Shown here: positions 8,510 through 15,732 of the stretch, piece after piece
Layout of the letters: the number at the start of each line of letters is the position of its first letter
How positions within the stretch are numbered: position 1 is the stretch's first letter
Source: DAOUMF01 sp034411955
GTDB taxonomy: Bacteria; Chloroflexota; Dehalococcoidia; SM23-28-2; RBG-16-64-32
NCBI GenBank assembly: GCA_034411955.1
Contig: DAOUMF010000154.1
Span: forward strand, 1 to 38,560
Reading direction: 5' to 3'
Length of the DNA: 38,560 bases
Position numbers and translations under genes: made by a program
Notes under the pieces: generated by a model
The model's input: only the letters and a program-made list of their open reading frames with translations
What the model was told of the DNA's origin: nothing
Databases searched by the model: none

Positions 8510-8997
8510 GCGCGCCCAAGAAGAACCCACGCGTCCTTGTGATCGGCATCGGCAACGATTTCCGCGGCGATGACGCGGCGGGGCTTGTGGTGGCCCGGCG
8601 CCTCAGGGAGCGAACCGTGGACGGCATCGCCGTCGTGGAGGCACCCGGCGACGGGGCGTCGCTCATCGACGCGTGGGATGGGACGGACGCGGTGATCCTC
8701 GTCGACGCCGTCCGCTCCGGCTCCGCCCCAGGCACGATACACCGGCTGTCCCGGCGGGCGCTGACCCAAAACGGCGACATCTTTCACCACTCAACCCACG
8801 CCATCAGCGTTCCCGACGCCATCGAGCTGGCCGCGGCGATGAAGAGGCTGCCCAAGCGCCTCATCGTGGTAGGCATCGAGGGCAAGGGCTTCCAGGCAGG
8901 CCGCGGCCTCTCTCCGGAGGTGGAGGCAGCCCTCTCAAGCGCGGCCGATGCCGTCCTGCGGGAGGCCCAAGCGATGATGGGGCCGTTGCCGGTATAG
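8506..8997 (+). CDS. Hydrogenase maturation endopeptidase (HyaD/HybD/HycI family)
   Basis: Trims the C-terminus of the large subunit once nickel is in place. The nickel-sensing residues of the family are present: Asp23 in [11 protein letters not shown] (aligned with Glu16 of HybD), Asp67 in ILVDAVRSG (Asp62) and His98 in HHSTHAIS (His93). The fold blocks VLVIGIGND at the N-terminus and [21 protein letters not shown] near the end match the family, and 163 residues is the normal size. Translation probably begins at a TTG that overlaps the hydA stop; no ATG is available nearby. Its position directly after hydA suggests it is dedicated to this enzyme. Confidence 0.93.
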   Translation: MSAPKKNPRVLVIGIGNDFRGDDAAGLVVARRLRERTVDGIAVVEAPGDGASLIDAWDGTDAVILVDAVRSGSAPGTIHRLSRRALTQNGDIFHHSTHAISVPDAIELAAAMKRLPKRLIVVGIEGKGFQAGRGLSPEVEAALSSAADAVLREAQAMMGPLPV

Positions 8998-9004
8998 AGC
9001 GATC

Positions 9005-9268
9005 ATGCACGAGTTGGGGCTGGCACGGGATTTGGTGGACGAGGTCGATGCGGCGGCGTGTAGGCAAGGAGCGCGGCGGGTCGTCGGCGTGAAGGCCATC
9101 CTGGGTGCGCTGTCCGGCGTCTCCCCCGAACACCTCCGACAGCACTTCGCCGAGGCAGCCCACGGCACATCCGCCGAGGGAGCCCGCCTGGAGGCCATCT
9201 TGGGGGCCGATGTGACGGCTCCGCACGCTGACTGCCTGCGGCTTGAGAGCATCGAGGTCGAGGAGTGA
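9005..9268 (+). CDS. hypA: Short HypA-like nickel chaperone lacking the zinc loop
   Basis: HypA delivers nickel to the hydrogenase large subunit. The first ~66 residues match HypA well: MHELGLARDLVDEV with the nickel-binding His2/Glu3, the GALSGVSPEHLRQHF helix and GTSAEGARLEAI. The zinc domain with its two CxxC pairs (~30 residues) is missing: the sequence goes directly to ADVTAPHADCLRLESIEVEE, which still resembles the normal HypA C-terminal strand. Only one Cys, in HADC, remains. At 87 residues it is ~25 shorter than usual. I see no frameshift that would restore the cysteines. It sits between the protease and hypC, so it is likely functional for this hydrogenase in a modified form. Confidence 0.82.
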   Translation: MHELGLARDLVDEVDAAACRQGARRVVGVKAILGALSGVSPEHLRQHFAEAAHGTSAEGARLEAILGADVTAPHADCLRLESIEVEE

Positions 9269-9275
9269 TCTGAGG

Positions 9276-9506
9276 ATGTGCATAGCGATCCCCGGCAAGG
9301 TGATCTCCCTAGAGGCGGAGGGCGCCCGCGTAGACGTGCGGGGTCACATCCGCACCGCTTCTACCCTCTTCGCGCCCGATGTGCAGGTGGGCGACCATGT
9401 CGTCATCTCGGGCGGCATGATCGTCGCCCGCCTCGACGAGGAAGAGGCGCTAGCCCGCCTCGGTCTCTTCGAAGACCTACTGGAGGTGCTAGATGAGACG
9501 TCCTGA
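9276..9506 (+). CDS. hypC: Hydrogenase assembly chaperone HypC
   Basis: Small chaperone that, with HypD, carries the Fe(CN)2CO group to the large-subunit precursor. It begins with the diagnostic MCIAIPGKVIS; Cys2 is the essential iron/Cys ligand and fixes the start at this ATG rather than at upstream in-frame codons. VDVRGHIRTASTLFAP and VGDHVVISGGMIVARLDEEEA complete the OB-like barrel. The 76-residue length is typical. There is a 7-base gap from hypA and a 14-base overlap with the transporter. HypD is not in the window. Confidence 0.94.
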   Translation: MCIAIPGKVISLEAEGARVDVRGHIRTASTLFAPDVQVGDHVVISGGMIVARLDEEEALARLGLFEDLLEVLDETS

Positions 9507-10509
9507 CGGCCAGACCGCCGCCTCCGTCCCGCGGCCCCTGTCAATAGGCGCCGCTACCCTTGACAGGCTTCGGCTGGAGCTCGGCAGCTCGCGTTCCGCC
9601 CGCGGGGTCGCGCTCGCTCTGGTGACGGCCACGATCAGCGGCTTCGCCATCTTCATCAACTCATACGCCGTGAAGGAGTTCGATAGCCCCACGGTGTTCA
9701 CGACCCTGAAGAACGCTTTCGTAGGCGCCGTGCTTCTTGCCCTCCTGCTTCGGCCCGAACAGCGGACCGAGGCAAGGAGCCTCACCCCGAAAAGGGCGCT
9801 CGGTCTACTGCTCCTCGGCGTTATCGGCGGCAGTATCCCCTTCGTCCTCTTCTTCGAGGGGTTGACGCGCGTGGACTCCGGCAACGCTGCCTTTCTCCAC
9901 AAGACTCTCTTCGTCTGGGTCGCCGTCCTGGCTGTGATCTTCCTCCGCGAGCGTCTGGGCAGGGCTCAGCTCGCCGCCTTGGGGCTGCTCTTCCTAGCCC
10001 AGTGGCTGCTGGGCGACCCCGGCACCCTCAGCGGAACCGGCGTAGCGATGGTCTTCGGGGCGACGCTCCTCTGGGCCTGCGAGGTGGCGCTCGCGAGGCG
10101 GCTCCTCTCCTCCACCAGCAGCGGCCTAGCCGCTTCAGGCCGGATGACCCTGGGGGCCGCCGTACTGCTCGGCTATCTCGCCATCACCGGTAAGATCAAC
10201 GCCGCCGCCGACCTGACCACGGTTCAGTGGGCCTGGATCCTAGGGACCAGCGCGATCCTGCTGGCGTACGTAACCACCTGGTACGCCGCCCTTAAGCTCG
10301 CGCCCGCCACGGCGGTCACCTGCGTCCTCACCGTCGGCGCTCCCATCACGGCCGCCCTGAACGCCATCGCCGGGCGTCCCGCGCCGACTTCGGAGCAGTT
10401 CCTGGGCTACGCGATACTGCTGGGTGCGGTCCTGATCCTCGCCACCACCTCGATCTGGCGTCCAGCCGAACGCCGGGAACCCGTCCCATCCGCTGCCGGA
10501 GGGCTGTGA
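9493..10509 (+). CDS. EamA/DMT-family membrane transporter
   Basis: Ten-helix drug/metabolite transporter with two EamA repeats. Hydrophobic segments start at ~residue 37 (ALALVTATISGFAIFINSYA) and continue through FVLFFEGLTRVDSGNAAFLH, the family's conserved helix-3/4 region, to YAILLGAVLILATTS near residue 315. About 30 charged residues precede the first helix. The ATG lies within the hypC end with GGAGGTGCT upstream, so it is co-translated. Substrates of this family include amino acids, nucleosides and other metabolites. The place inside a hydrogenase maturation operon hints at a maturation role such as metal or cofactor-precursor movement, but that is inference. I find no metal-binding His/Cys cluster in it. 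Confidence 0.9.
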   Translation: MRRPDGQTAASVPRPLSIGAATLDRLRLELGSSRSARGVALALVTATISGFAIFINSYAVKEFDSPTVFTTLKNAFVGAVLLALLLRPEQRTEARSLTPKRALGLLLLGVIGGSIPFVLFFEGLTRVDSGNAAFLHKTLFVWVAVLAVIFLRERLGRAQLAALGLLFLAQWLLGDPGTLSGTGVAMVFGATLLWACEVALARRLLSSTSSGLAASGRMTLGAAVLLGYLAITGKINAAADLTTVQWAWILGTSAILLAYVTTWYAALKLAPATAVTCVLTVGAPITAALNAIAGRPAPTSEQFLGYAILLGAVLILATTSIWRPAERREPVPSAAGGL

Positions 10510-11270
10510 TGGAAGGCCCGCAGCTCTTCCTGCGCTATGCCTTCAAGCCCAACTCCCTGGGCTACTGCGGCGGTGACGACAACCTCGCCCTGCTGGAGTA
10601 CGGCCTGGACGGTCGTGTCGACCGTGGCCTCGTTGAGCTGGAGTACCAGTTCGATGGCGCCTTCCCGTACCTCCAGCTCATCGCCCGCGCCAGCGGGATC
10701 GCCGACCCCCTGGACCCGCGCGTTGTCGAGGCGTACTGGGTCGGCAACCGTCTTCTCGACCGCGTAGACATGGGCAGCCTCTTCCGCTCTTTGGAGGAGC
10801 GGCTCAGGGCCAGGGCCAGGCCCAATCAGTGGCGATGGCTGGTCTCGAACGTCCCCGCCGGCGCCCGCCCCCACCACAGCTTCCACGTGTTCGAGGTCTA
10901 CCCCAGCATCGGCCTCATGCGCACCGGGGCCGTGGGCCACGTGCTGGAGACGATGGAACAGTGCCGCATCCGCTGGGGCAGGGTGCTGTCAGTGGGAGCG
11001 TCGGACTTGGTGGTCGAGGTGCGGCCTCTGGTGCTGCGAGAGGACAGGCTGGAACTTGCGGAAGCAACAAAAGAGACGATATCTCGGCGGGTTGACGGCG
11101 GCGGTTTCGTGGACGCCGTAGGGAATGGTGACTGGGTGTCCATCCACTGGGGCTGGGCATGCGACATCCTGACCCCCGGGCAGCGAGCGAACCTGGAGCA
11201 CTACACACGGTGGCATATGGCCCTCTACAATAGCGGGCATCAGCAGCCTAAGTTGGGAAAGCTTCAATAA
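10509..11270 (+). CDS. Uncharacterised hydrogenase-operon protein, 253 aa
   Basis: I think this belongs to the uncharacterised family named DUF6390, but I am not certain. It is soluble, with no signal or membrane segment. Notable blocks are LFLRYAFKPNSLGYCGGDDN near the N-terminus and RPHHSFHVFEVYPSIGLMRTG mid-protein. Near the C-terminus come GDWVSIHWGWACDILTPGQ and LEHYTRWHMALYN. The clustered His/Trp/Cys residues and the HHSFHV stretch suggest ligand or metal binding. The ATG shares TGATG with the transporter stop (GTG at 10506 is an alternative). It is the last hydrogenase-linked gene, so a role in assembling or using the enzyme is plausible; nothing in it shows a reaction. Confidence 0.82.
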   Translation: MEGPQLFLRYAFKPNSLGYCGGDDNLALLEYGLDGRVDRGLVELEYQFDGAFPYLQLIARASGIADPLDPRVVEAYWVGNRLLDRVDMGSLFRSLEERLRARARPNQWRWLVSNVPAGARPHHSFHVFEVYPSIGLMRTGAVGHVLETMEQCRIRWGRVLSVGASDLVVEVRPLVLREDRLELAEATKETISRRVDGGGFVDAVGNGDWVSIHWGWACDILTPGQRANLEHYTRWHMALYNSGHQQPKLGKLQ

Positions 11271-11281
11271 GGAGGTAACCG

Positions 11282-12160
11282 GTGCAAAGCCGCATCCTCG
11301 TCCCACTTGACGGCTCGGCATATTCGGAGGAGATACTACCCCACGCTAGGGGGATCGCCCGCGCGACTGGGGCGGGACTTACCCTACTGCGAGTGGTCAG
11401 CGAAGAAGGCAAGATCCCAGCCGCCAGAGAGTACATTGAGGCGTTGGTCCGCGACCTAGATGCTGAAGGCAAGGTATCGCTGGCGCAGATGGACGTGACA
11501 AGTGAAATCCTGGACGAGGCAGGTCGAGAGCCGCGTGCCCTTGTCGCCATGACATCACACGGGCGGACGGGTCTGCTGGAGGCCCTCCTAGGCAGCGTCG
11601 CCCTCGGTGTGGTGCGCAACTCAGGACAGCCGGTCCTGATGTACAGACCTCGAGGCAATTCCAAGGAGAAGGTGGGGACAGCCCCCAAGATCGAGAGAGT
11701 AGTGCTCCCCCTCAACGGCTCTGCGTTCTCTGAGAGCATGATTCCGGCGGCCATAGAGATTGCGGACTCCCTGAAGGCCCACCTCGTCCTGGTGCACGTC
11801 GTTTCGCCGGACGTGAAGGTGCCGCCAGGTATACCGGCGGGAGATGTGCTGGAGTCCTCATACATGCGCTCGCAGGCGGAAAGGATCGAAAAGACCTACG
11901 GTGTGCGGCCGGACTGGGACGTCCTCCACGGCGACCCGGGGGATGCAATCTGTCGCTACTTGGAGAGACAACACGACACGATCCTCGCCATGTCATCGCA
12001 CTCAAGGGGTGGTCTCAAGCGAACGATCTTCGGCAGCGTGGCGAGCGAATGTCTCCGGCGGTCGCGCACTCCCATCCTGGTGCTCTGGCCCGAATATCAC
12101 GGCGAAGCCTCCAGTAGGCCGAGGGAGAGCACCGCCGCAGGCGCTGCGCCGTCCGGCTGA
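11282..12160 (+). CDS. Tandem universal stress protein
   Basis: Two UspA domains: the first begins ILVPLDGSAYSEEILPHA, the second VVLPLNGSAFSESMIPAA near residue 140. Each ends with the nucleotide-loop motif, TSHGRTGLLEALLGSVA and SSHSRGGLKRTIFGSVA. In the ATP-binding form the loop is G-2x-G-9x-G(S/T). Here the first Gly is Thr or Ser, and the second Gly is also lost in domain 2, so ATP binding may be weak. It starts at a GTG with an excellent AAGGAGGT 7-8 bases upstream, only 11 bases after the previous stop, so it may be transcribed with the hydrogenase operon. This fits low-oxygen or starvation expression of both, which is inference. Confidence 0.93.
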   Translation: MQSRILVPLDGSAYSEEILPHARGIARATGAGLTLLRVVSEEGKIPAAREYIEALVRDLDAEGKVSLAQMDVTSEILDEAGREPRALVAMTSHGRTGLLEALLGSVALGVVRNSGQPVLMYRPRGNSKEKVGTAPKIERVVLPLNGSAFSESMIPAAIEIADSLKAHLVLVHVVSPDVKVPPGIPAGDVLESSYMRSQAERIEKTYGVRPDWDVLHGDPGDAICRYLERQHDTILAMSSHSRGGLKRTIFGSVASECLRRSRTPILVLWPEYHGEASSRPRESTAAGAAPSG

Positions 12161-12188
12161 TCGACCTGATCAGGCTAGCGACGTGGCT

Positions 12189-12218
12189 ATCGGGGGGAGG
12201 CAGGCGCCCGCTCCCGAT
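12189..12218. terminator. Hairpin between convergent genes
   Basis: ATCGGG (12189-12194) and CCCGAT (12213-12218) pair around an 18-base GC-rich loop, between the convergent universal stress and flavin-reductase genes. There is no T-run, so it is only a candidate bidirectional terminator. Confidence 0.35.
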
Positions 12219-12355
12219 GCAGTCGAGACACTTGTCGGCGACACGTGCCCAAGTTAGCACCTTCTGCCCTTGCCTCTGTACATGCGCGGCGGCCACACGA
12301 CTCAAGATCGCAATGTGACGCTACGCGGACGAGGGCAGTGATCCACACCCGCGAC

Positions 12356-12964
12356 TCATTGATCGGCAAGCCAGAGCATGAGCCGCCGGGACCGCAGTAT
12401 GTCCTTCACGATCTTCTGGTCCCACTGCGCCAGCCACTCCTGCGGGAGTATCGACCTGATCCCCGCCCAAGACATGGGCTCGCCAGCTCTGAGGCGCTCC
12501 ATGGCGGTGACGGCGGCAAGGAAGCAGGTGGCGTCGCCTAAGTCGAACGTGTCGATGACCTCGCACTCAAGCCAGGCGAGGCAGCCGCTCATTATCGGGT
12601 TGCCTTTGGGGGTCACACCTACGTCCAGGCCAGCCATCTTGTCCTCGTCGCGACCGGAGACGAATCCCAGCCTGGGGATGAGGTCGCTCTGATCCTGGGC
12701 GAGCAGGCATACGCTGAAGCTCCCCTTCTCGATCACCAGCTCATGGGTGAAGTTGGCCTTGTAGAGAACGGCCAGCAGGCGCGGACGGTCCGGTACGATG
12801 GAGGCGCCGAGGGTGGAGACGGATATCTGAGCGTTGAGGCGATCCCCGCGGCCACAGCCGACAGCCACCAAGGGAGTCCAGAAGTAGCTCAGCACGCTGA
12901 AGGCCTCGGGAGGGCCTCCAGGCGCCCTATCGTCTTTGGGCTGGGGCGGTTGCGTCTCTCCCAT
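12356..12964 (-). CDS. Flavin reductase-like domain protein (FMN-binding split barrel)
   Basis: About 202 residues. Typical blocks are FSVLSYFWTPLVAVGCGRGDRLNAQ, where the fold's flavin-binding loop lies, then NFTHELVIEKGSFSVCLLA and the late strand AWLECEVIDTFDLGDATCFLAAVTAMERL. Such proteins bind FMN and act as flavin reductases or, in anaerobes, as flavoredoxin-like carriers. I start it at the ATG giving MGETQPPQ; the reading frame runs much further upstream, but that part is antisense to the PAC2 gene and has no homology signs. The C-terminal ~40 residues (SILPQEWLAQWDQKIVKDILRSRRL) are helical. Transcribed away from PAC2, with a 180-base shared upstream region. Confidence 0.85.
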   Translation of the reverse strand: MGETQPPQPKDDRAPGGPPEAFSVLSYFWTPLVAVGCGRGDRLNAQISVSTLGASIVPDRPRLLAVLYKANFTHELVIEKGSFSVCLLAQDQSDLIPRLGFVSGRDEDKMAGLDVGVTPKGNPIMSGCLAWLECEVIDTFDLGDATCFLAAVTAMERLRAGEPMSWAGIRSILPQEWLAQWDQKIVKDILRSRRLMLWLADQ

Positions 12965-13144
12965 TGACGGAGGGGTTGGCCAGCAGCCTAGCCGAAGTGG
13001 AGGAGGCCTCGCTCCAGCTCCAGCGCCACTTCCACTACGCCACGGCGCACAGGTGCCGGGTGCTTCCTGGAACTCTGCATTCGAGGCTCCTCTCTCGCCC
13101 GCTATTGTACAATCATATTGGCCGCAACGAGGTGATGCGACGCC

Positions 13145-14023
13145 GTGGATTATCTCAAGCTGGACGAGCTGCCTACACTGCGCCGGCCCATGTTCATCGC
13201 CGCCTTCCGCGGCTGGAACGACGCTGGCGAGGCGGCCACGCTGGCCCTGCGCCACCTTGTTGAGAGCTGGTCCGCCCAGCCTTTCGCCGCGATCGACCCC
13301 GAGGAGTTCTTCGACTTCACGGTGGCCCGACCGATGATCCGCCTCACGGAGGAGGGGCTGCGCGACCTGCAGTGGCCGCGAAACCGCTTCTTCTATCACA
13401 GCCGCGAAGACGCCGATAGCGATGTAGTGCTGCTCCTGGGCACGGAGCCCCACCTGAAGTGGCGCGCTTTCGCCGAGACGGTGCGGGACCTCTACCAGCG
13501 CCTCGACGGCTCCCGGCTGGTGACCGTTGGCGCCCTCGTTGCAGCGACGACGCACACCCGGCCGCCCCCTATCACCGGGTTCGCCACAGAGGACGACCTG
13601 CAGCGACAACTGGAAGGGCTCACGATCACTCGCACCCGCTACGAGGGGCCGACCGGCATCGTCGGCACCATCCATGACGCCTGGCGCTGCGCCGACTTGC
13701 CGGCGGCCAGTCTCTGGGTCGGCCTGCCTGCGTACCTTGGCAATACTGTGAACCCCAGAGCAGCGCTCGCCCTGCTGGAGGTCCTCGACCCGCTCCTCGC
13801 CCTTGGGCTGGACCTCACGCAACCGGCCGAAACGAGCCGCAGGTTCACCGCGGAGGTCGATCAGGCGCTGGCTGGCAACGAGGAGATGCAGGGCTACCTG
13901 GCTGATCTGGAGCGGCGCATAGATGCCGGGATCAGCGAGGATGACGTTTCTGACCTCCCACCCTCCGGCGAGATCATCAGCGATCTAGAGGACTTCTTGC
14001 GCGGGCAGCGGAGCGACGGCTGA
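13145..14023 (+). CDS. PAC2 family protein
   Basis: Named after proteasome assembly chaperone 2; in bacteria the function is not established, and it occurs in Actinobacteria and Chloroflexota even without proteasomes. Family blocks are FIAAFRGWNDAGEAATLALRHL (residues ~18-39), the EEFFDF and RP-IRLTEEGLR region, VVLLLGTEPHLKWRAF, and LVTVGALVA with THTRPPPITGFA. The late SLWVGLPAYLGNTVNPRAALALL also matches. The C-terminal ~60 residues are acidic and helical, ending in SDLEDFLRGQRSDG. Translation starts at GTG, about 30 bases after a TACAAT within the palindrome ATTGTACAAT (13105-13114). It stands alone on the plus strand; 7 bases separate its stop from the convergent hydrolase. Confidence 0.92.
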   Translation: MDYLKLDELPTLRRPMFIAAFRGWNDAGEAATLALRHLVESWSAQPFAAIDPEEFFDFTVARPMIRLTEEGLRDLQWPRNRFFYHSREDADSDVVLLLGTEPHLKWRAFAETVRDLYQRLDGSRLVTVGALVAATTHTRPPPITGFATEDDLQRQLEGLTITRTRYEGPTGIVGTIHDAWRCADLPAASLWVGLPAYLGNTVNPRAALALLEVLDPLLALGLDLTQPAETSRRFTAEVDQALAGNEEMQGYLADLERRIDAGISEDDVSDLPPSGEIISDLEDFLRGQRSDG

Positions 14024-14030
14024 CGCGCCT

Positions 14031-14855
14031 TTAGCCGCCACTTCCGAACACGAAGTCCCTGATCGCCGAGAAGTACTGCTCGGCCCCCAGCAGCATGATG
14101 TCGTTGTGGTCGGCACCAGGTATGATGACCAGGCGCTTTTCCTGCGAGCCGATCTCGTCGTGGAGCGCGATGGCCTCGCTGAGCGGGATCAAACTATCCC
14201 GCTCACCGTGAATGATGAGGGCCCGGAGTGTGATAGATCGATTCCGCACGGACAGAGCCTCTCCCAGATCAGCCAGTCGTTCCGAGGAAAGGCCAAAGAG
14301 GCGAGCCAGCCTGGCAACATTCGATGAGCCGCTCTCCACGATCAGGCCTCTGAGGTGCTCCGGATAGTGGAGCGCCAGCTCCGCAGCGGAGTGGCTTCCC
14401 AAGGACCTGCCCATGAGGAAAAGGGGCTCGCCGTGGCCCGAAGAACGAACGATCTCGCGAAAGAAGTTGAAGATCGCGTGGGCATCGGCGGTCATGCTGG
14501 AGAAGCTGGGAGTGCCATCGCTGTGACCATAGCCTCGATAGTCCGCCACGAACAGGCCGATGCCCTCGCGATTGTAGACTGGAGCAATCCAATCGTGGTC
14601 GCAAGCCACCTCGCCATTGCCATGGAAGTAGAGGATGCATGGGGCACCAGGGGACGCGGGGTAGAAGCGGCACGATATGGATACCCCAGGCTCGACGGGG
14701 ACCAAGTGGTCGCTTGCGCCGGCCGGGGGTGATGTCCATTCCCGCCGGGGATAGAAGATGAAGCGCAGGATCTCCGGCCTATCTAGAATCGAATAGTCAG
14801 GCTGATGCGACAACTGGCTCCTCCCCTCCGGAGCGATGGCGCAGTCCGATCCCAC
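14031..14855 (-). CDS. Alpha/beta hydrolase (serine hydrolase)
   Basis: 274-residue cytoplasmic hydrolase of the BEM46/abhydrolase type. The oxyanion loop is YFHGNGE (near residue 98), the nucleophile elbow GRSLGSHSA (Ser near 150), the acid is Asp in HGERDSLIPLSEA and the base His in GADHNDIML. No signal peptide is seen. The likely start is a GTG placed immediately after the stop of the SDR gene (TGAGTG), so the pair is co-translated; no clear Shine-Dalgarno is present. Substrate unknown; esterase or thioesterase work next to an SDR is common. Confidence 0.9.
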   Translation of the reverse strand: MGSDCAIAPEGRSQLSHQPDYSILDRPEILRFIFYPRREWTSPPAGASDHLVPVEPGVSISCRFYPASPGAPCILYFHGNGEVACDHDWIAPVYNREGIGLFVADYRGYGHSDGTPSFSSMTADAHAIFNFFREIVRSSGHGEPLFLMGRSLGSHSAAELALHYPEHLRGLIVESGSSNVARLARLFGLSSERLADLGEALSVRNRSITLRALIIHGERDSLIPLSEAIALHDEIGSQEKRLVIIPGADHNDIMLLGAEQYFSAIRDFVFGSGG

Positions 14856-15605
14856 TCAGGCTATTCGCATGGTCAGTCCGCCATCGACCATCACAACCTC
14901 GCCCGTTATGTAGTCGTTCTTCACCAGGAAGGCGACTGCCTGGGCTACTTCTTCGGGCCTGCCCACCCGGTGAAGCAAGATGCGATTCTTCACCGAGTGC
15001 TCGATGAATTCAGGCGGCGTGACGGTGTGAAAGTCCGTGTCAGTGATTCCCGGCGCCACGCAATTCACTCGCACATTGTGGTCGCTGGCTTCGACCGCCA
15101 GACAGCGGGTCAGGTGCATCACGGCCGCTTTGACGGTAGCATATGCCGCCATGCCCCGCACTCCCCGCAGTCCGGCCGTCGAACTGATGTTGACGATGAC
15201 CCCTTCTCTCCTCTCCATCATGCCCGGCAAGGCCGAGCGGCAGCAGCGCACCGTTCCCAGAAGGTGAACGTCGAGCGCCCGTTGCCAGGCAGTCTCGTCG
15301 ACATCGAGGAGTGAGCCGTCGCAGCGGCCGCCGGCGTTGTTGATCAGCACATCGAGCCCATCCCATTCCTGCCGGATGGTGCGGAACATCGCCTCCACCT
15401 GCTCACGATCACCGACATCGGCCTGCAACACCAGGGTCCTCCTGCCCATCGACTGGATCCGTTCTTCCGCCTCCCTGGCCGAACCTTCGTCGCTCACAAA
15501 ATTGATCGCGACATCCGCCCCTTCCTCAGCCAAGAGCATGGCCGTAGCCCTACCGATGCCACGGCTGGCACCCGTGACCAATGCTTTCCTTCCCCTTAGG
15601 TTCAT
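14856..15605 (-). CDS. Short-chain dehydrogenase/reductase (FabG-like)
   Basis: Classical SDR, 249 residues. Cofactor loop TGASRGIGRA (residues 11-20), NNAG near residue 90, catalytic Ser in VNISSTAG and the Tyr-Lys pair in YATVKAA. C-terminal VNCVAPGITDTD and ITGEVVMVDGG complete the fold. INFVSDEGSA after strand 2 suggests NADP preference, though this is only suggestive. Good Shine-Dalgarno GAGGAGG before the ATG. It probably reduces a 3-oxoacyl or similar carbonyl group; being followed without a gap by a hydrolase gives no firm substrate. Assigning it as the housekeeping fabG is not supported, since no fab genes surround it. Confidence 0.92.
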   Translation of the reverse strand: MNLRGRKALVTGASRGIGRATAMLLAEEGADVAINFVSDEGSAREAEERIQSMGRRTLVLQADVGDREQVEAMFRTIRQEWDGLDVLINNAGGRCDGSLLDVDETAWQRALDVHLLGTVRCCRSALPGMMERREGVIVNISSTAGLRGVRGMAAYATVKAAVMHLTRCLAVEASDHNVRVNCVAPGITDTDFHTVTPPEFIEHSVKNRILLHRVGRPEEVAQAVAFLVKNDYITGEVVMVDGGLTMRIA

Positions 15606-15714
15606 GAGCTACGCCTCCTCTTCCGTCACGGCCACATGTTACGCGCCCAACTTCCACGACGATCCCTCTTCGTGAGCCGTACTCCAGTGAACAGGAGATA
15701 GGCGAGGGGCGGGC

Positions 15715-15732
15715 CGTGGAGCTAGCTCCACG
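15715..15732 (-). terminator. Perfect 18-base palindrome directly after the GH31 stop
   Basis: CGTGGAGCTAGCTCCACG folds into a 7-bp stem with a CTAG loop. It abuts the GH31 stop codon with no base between, so it is most simply a terminator or mRNA 3' stabiliser. No T-run follows; a protein-binding palindrome in front of the SDR gene is the alternative. Confidence 0.55.

Noticed and set aside
12965..13822. 286-codon upstream extension of the flavin-reductase frame
   Set aside because: Antisense to the PAC2 gene; the flavin-reductase fold begins only at about the chosen ATG.
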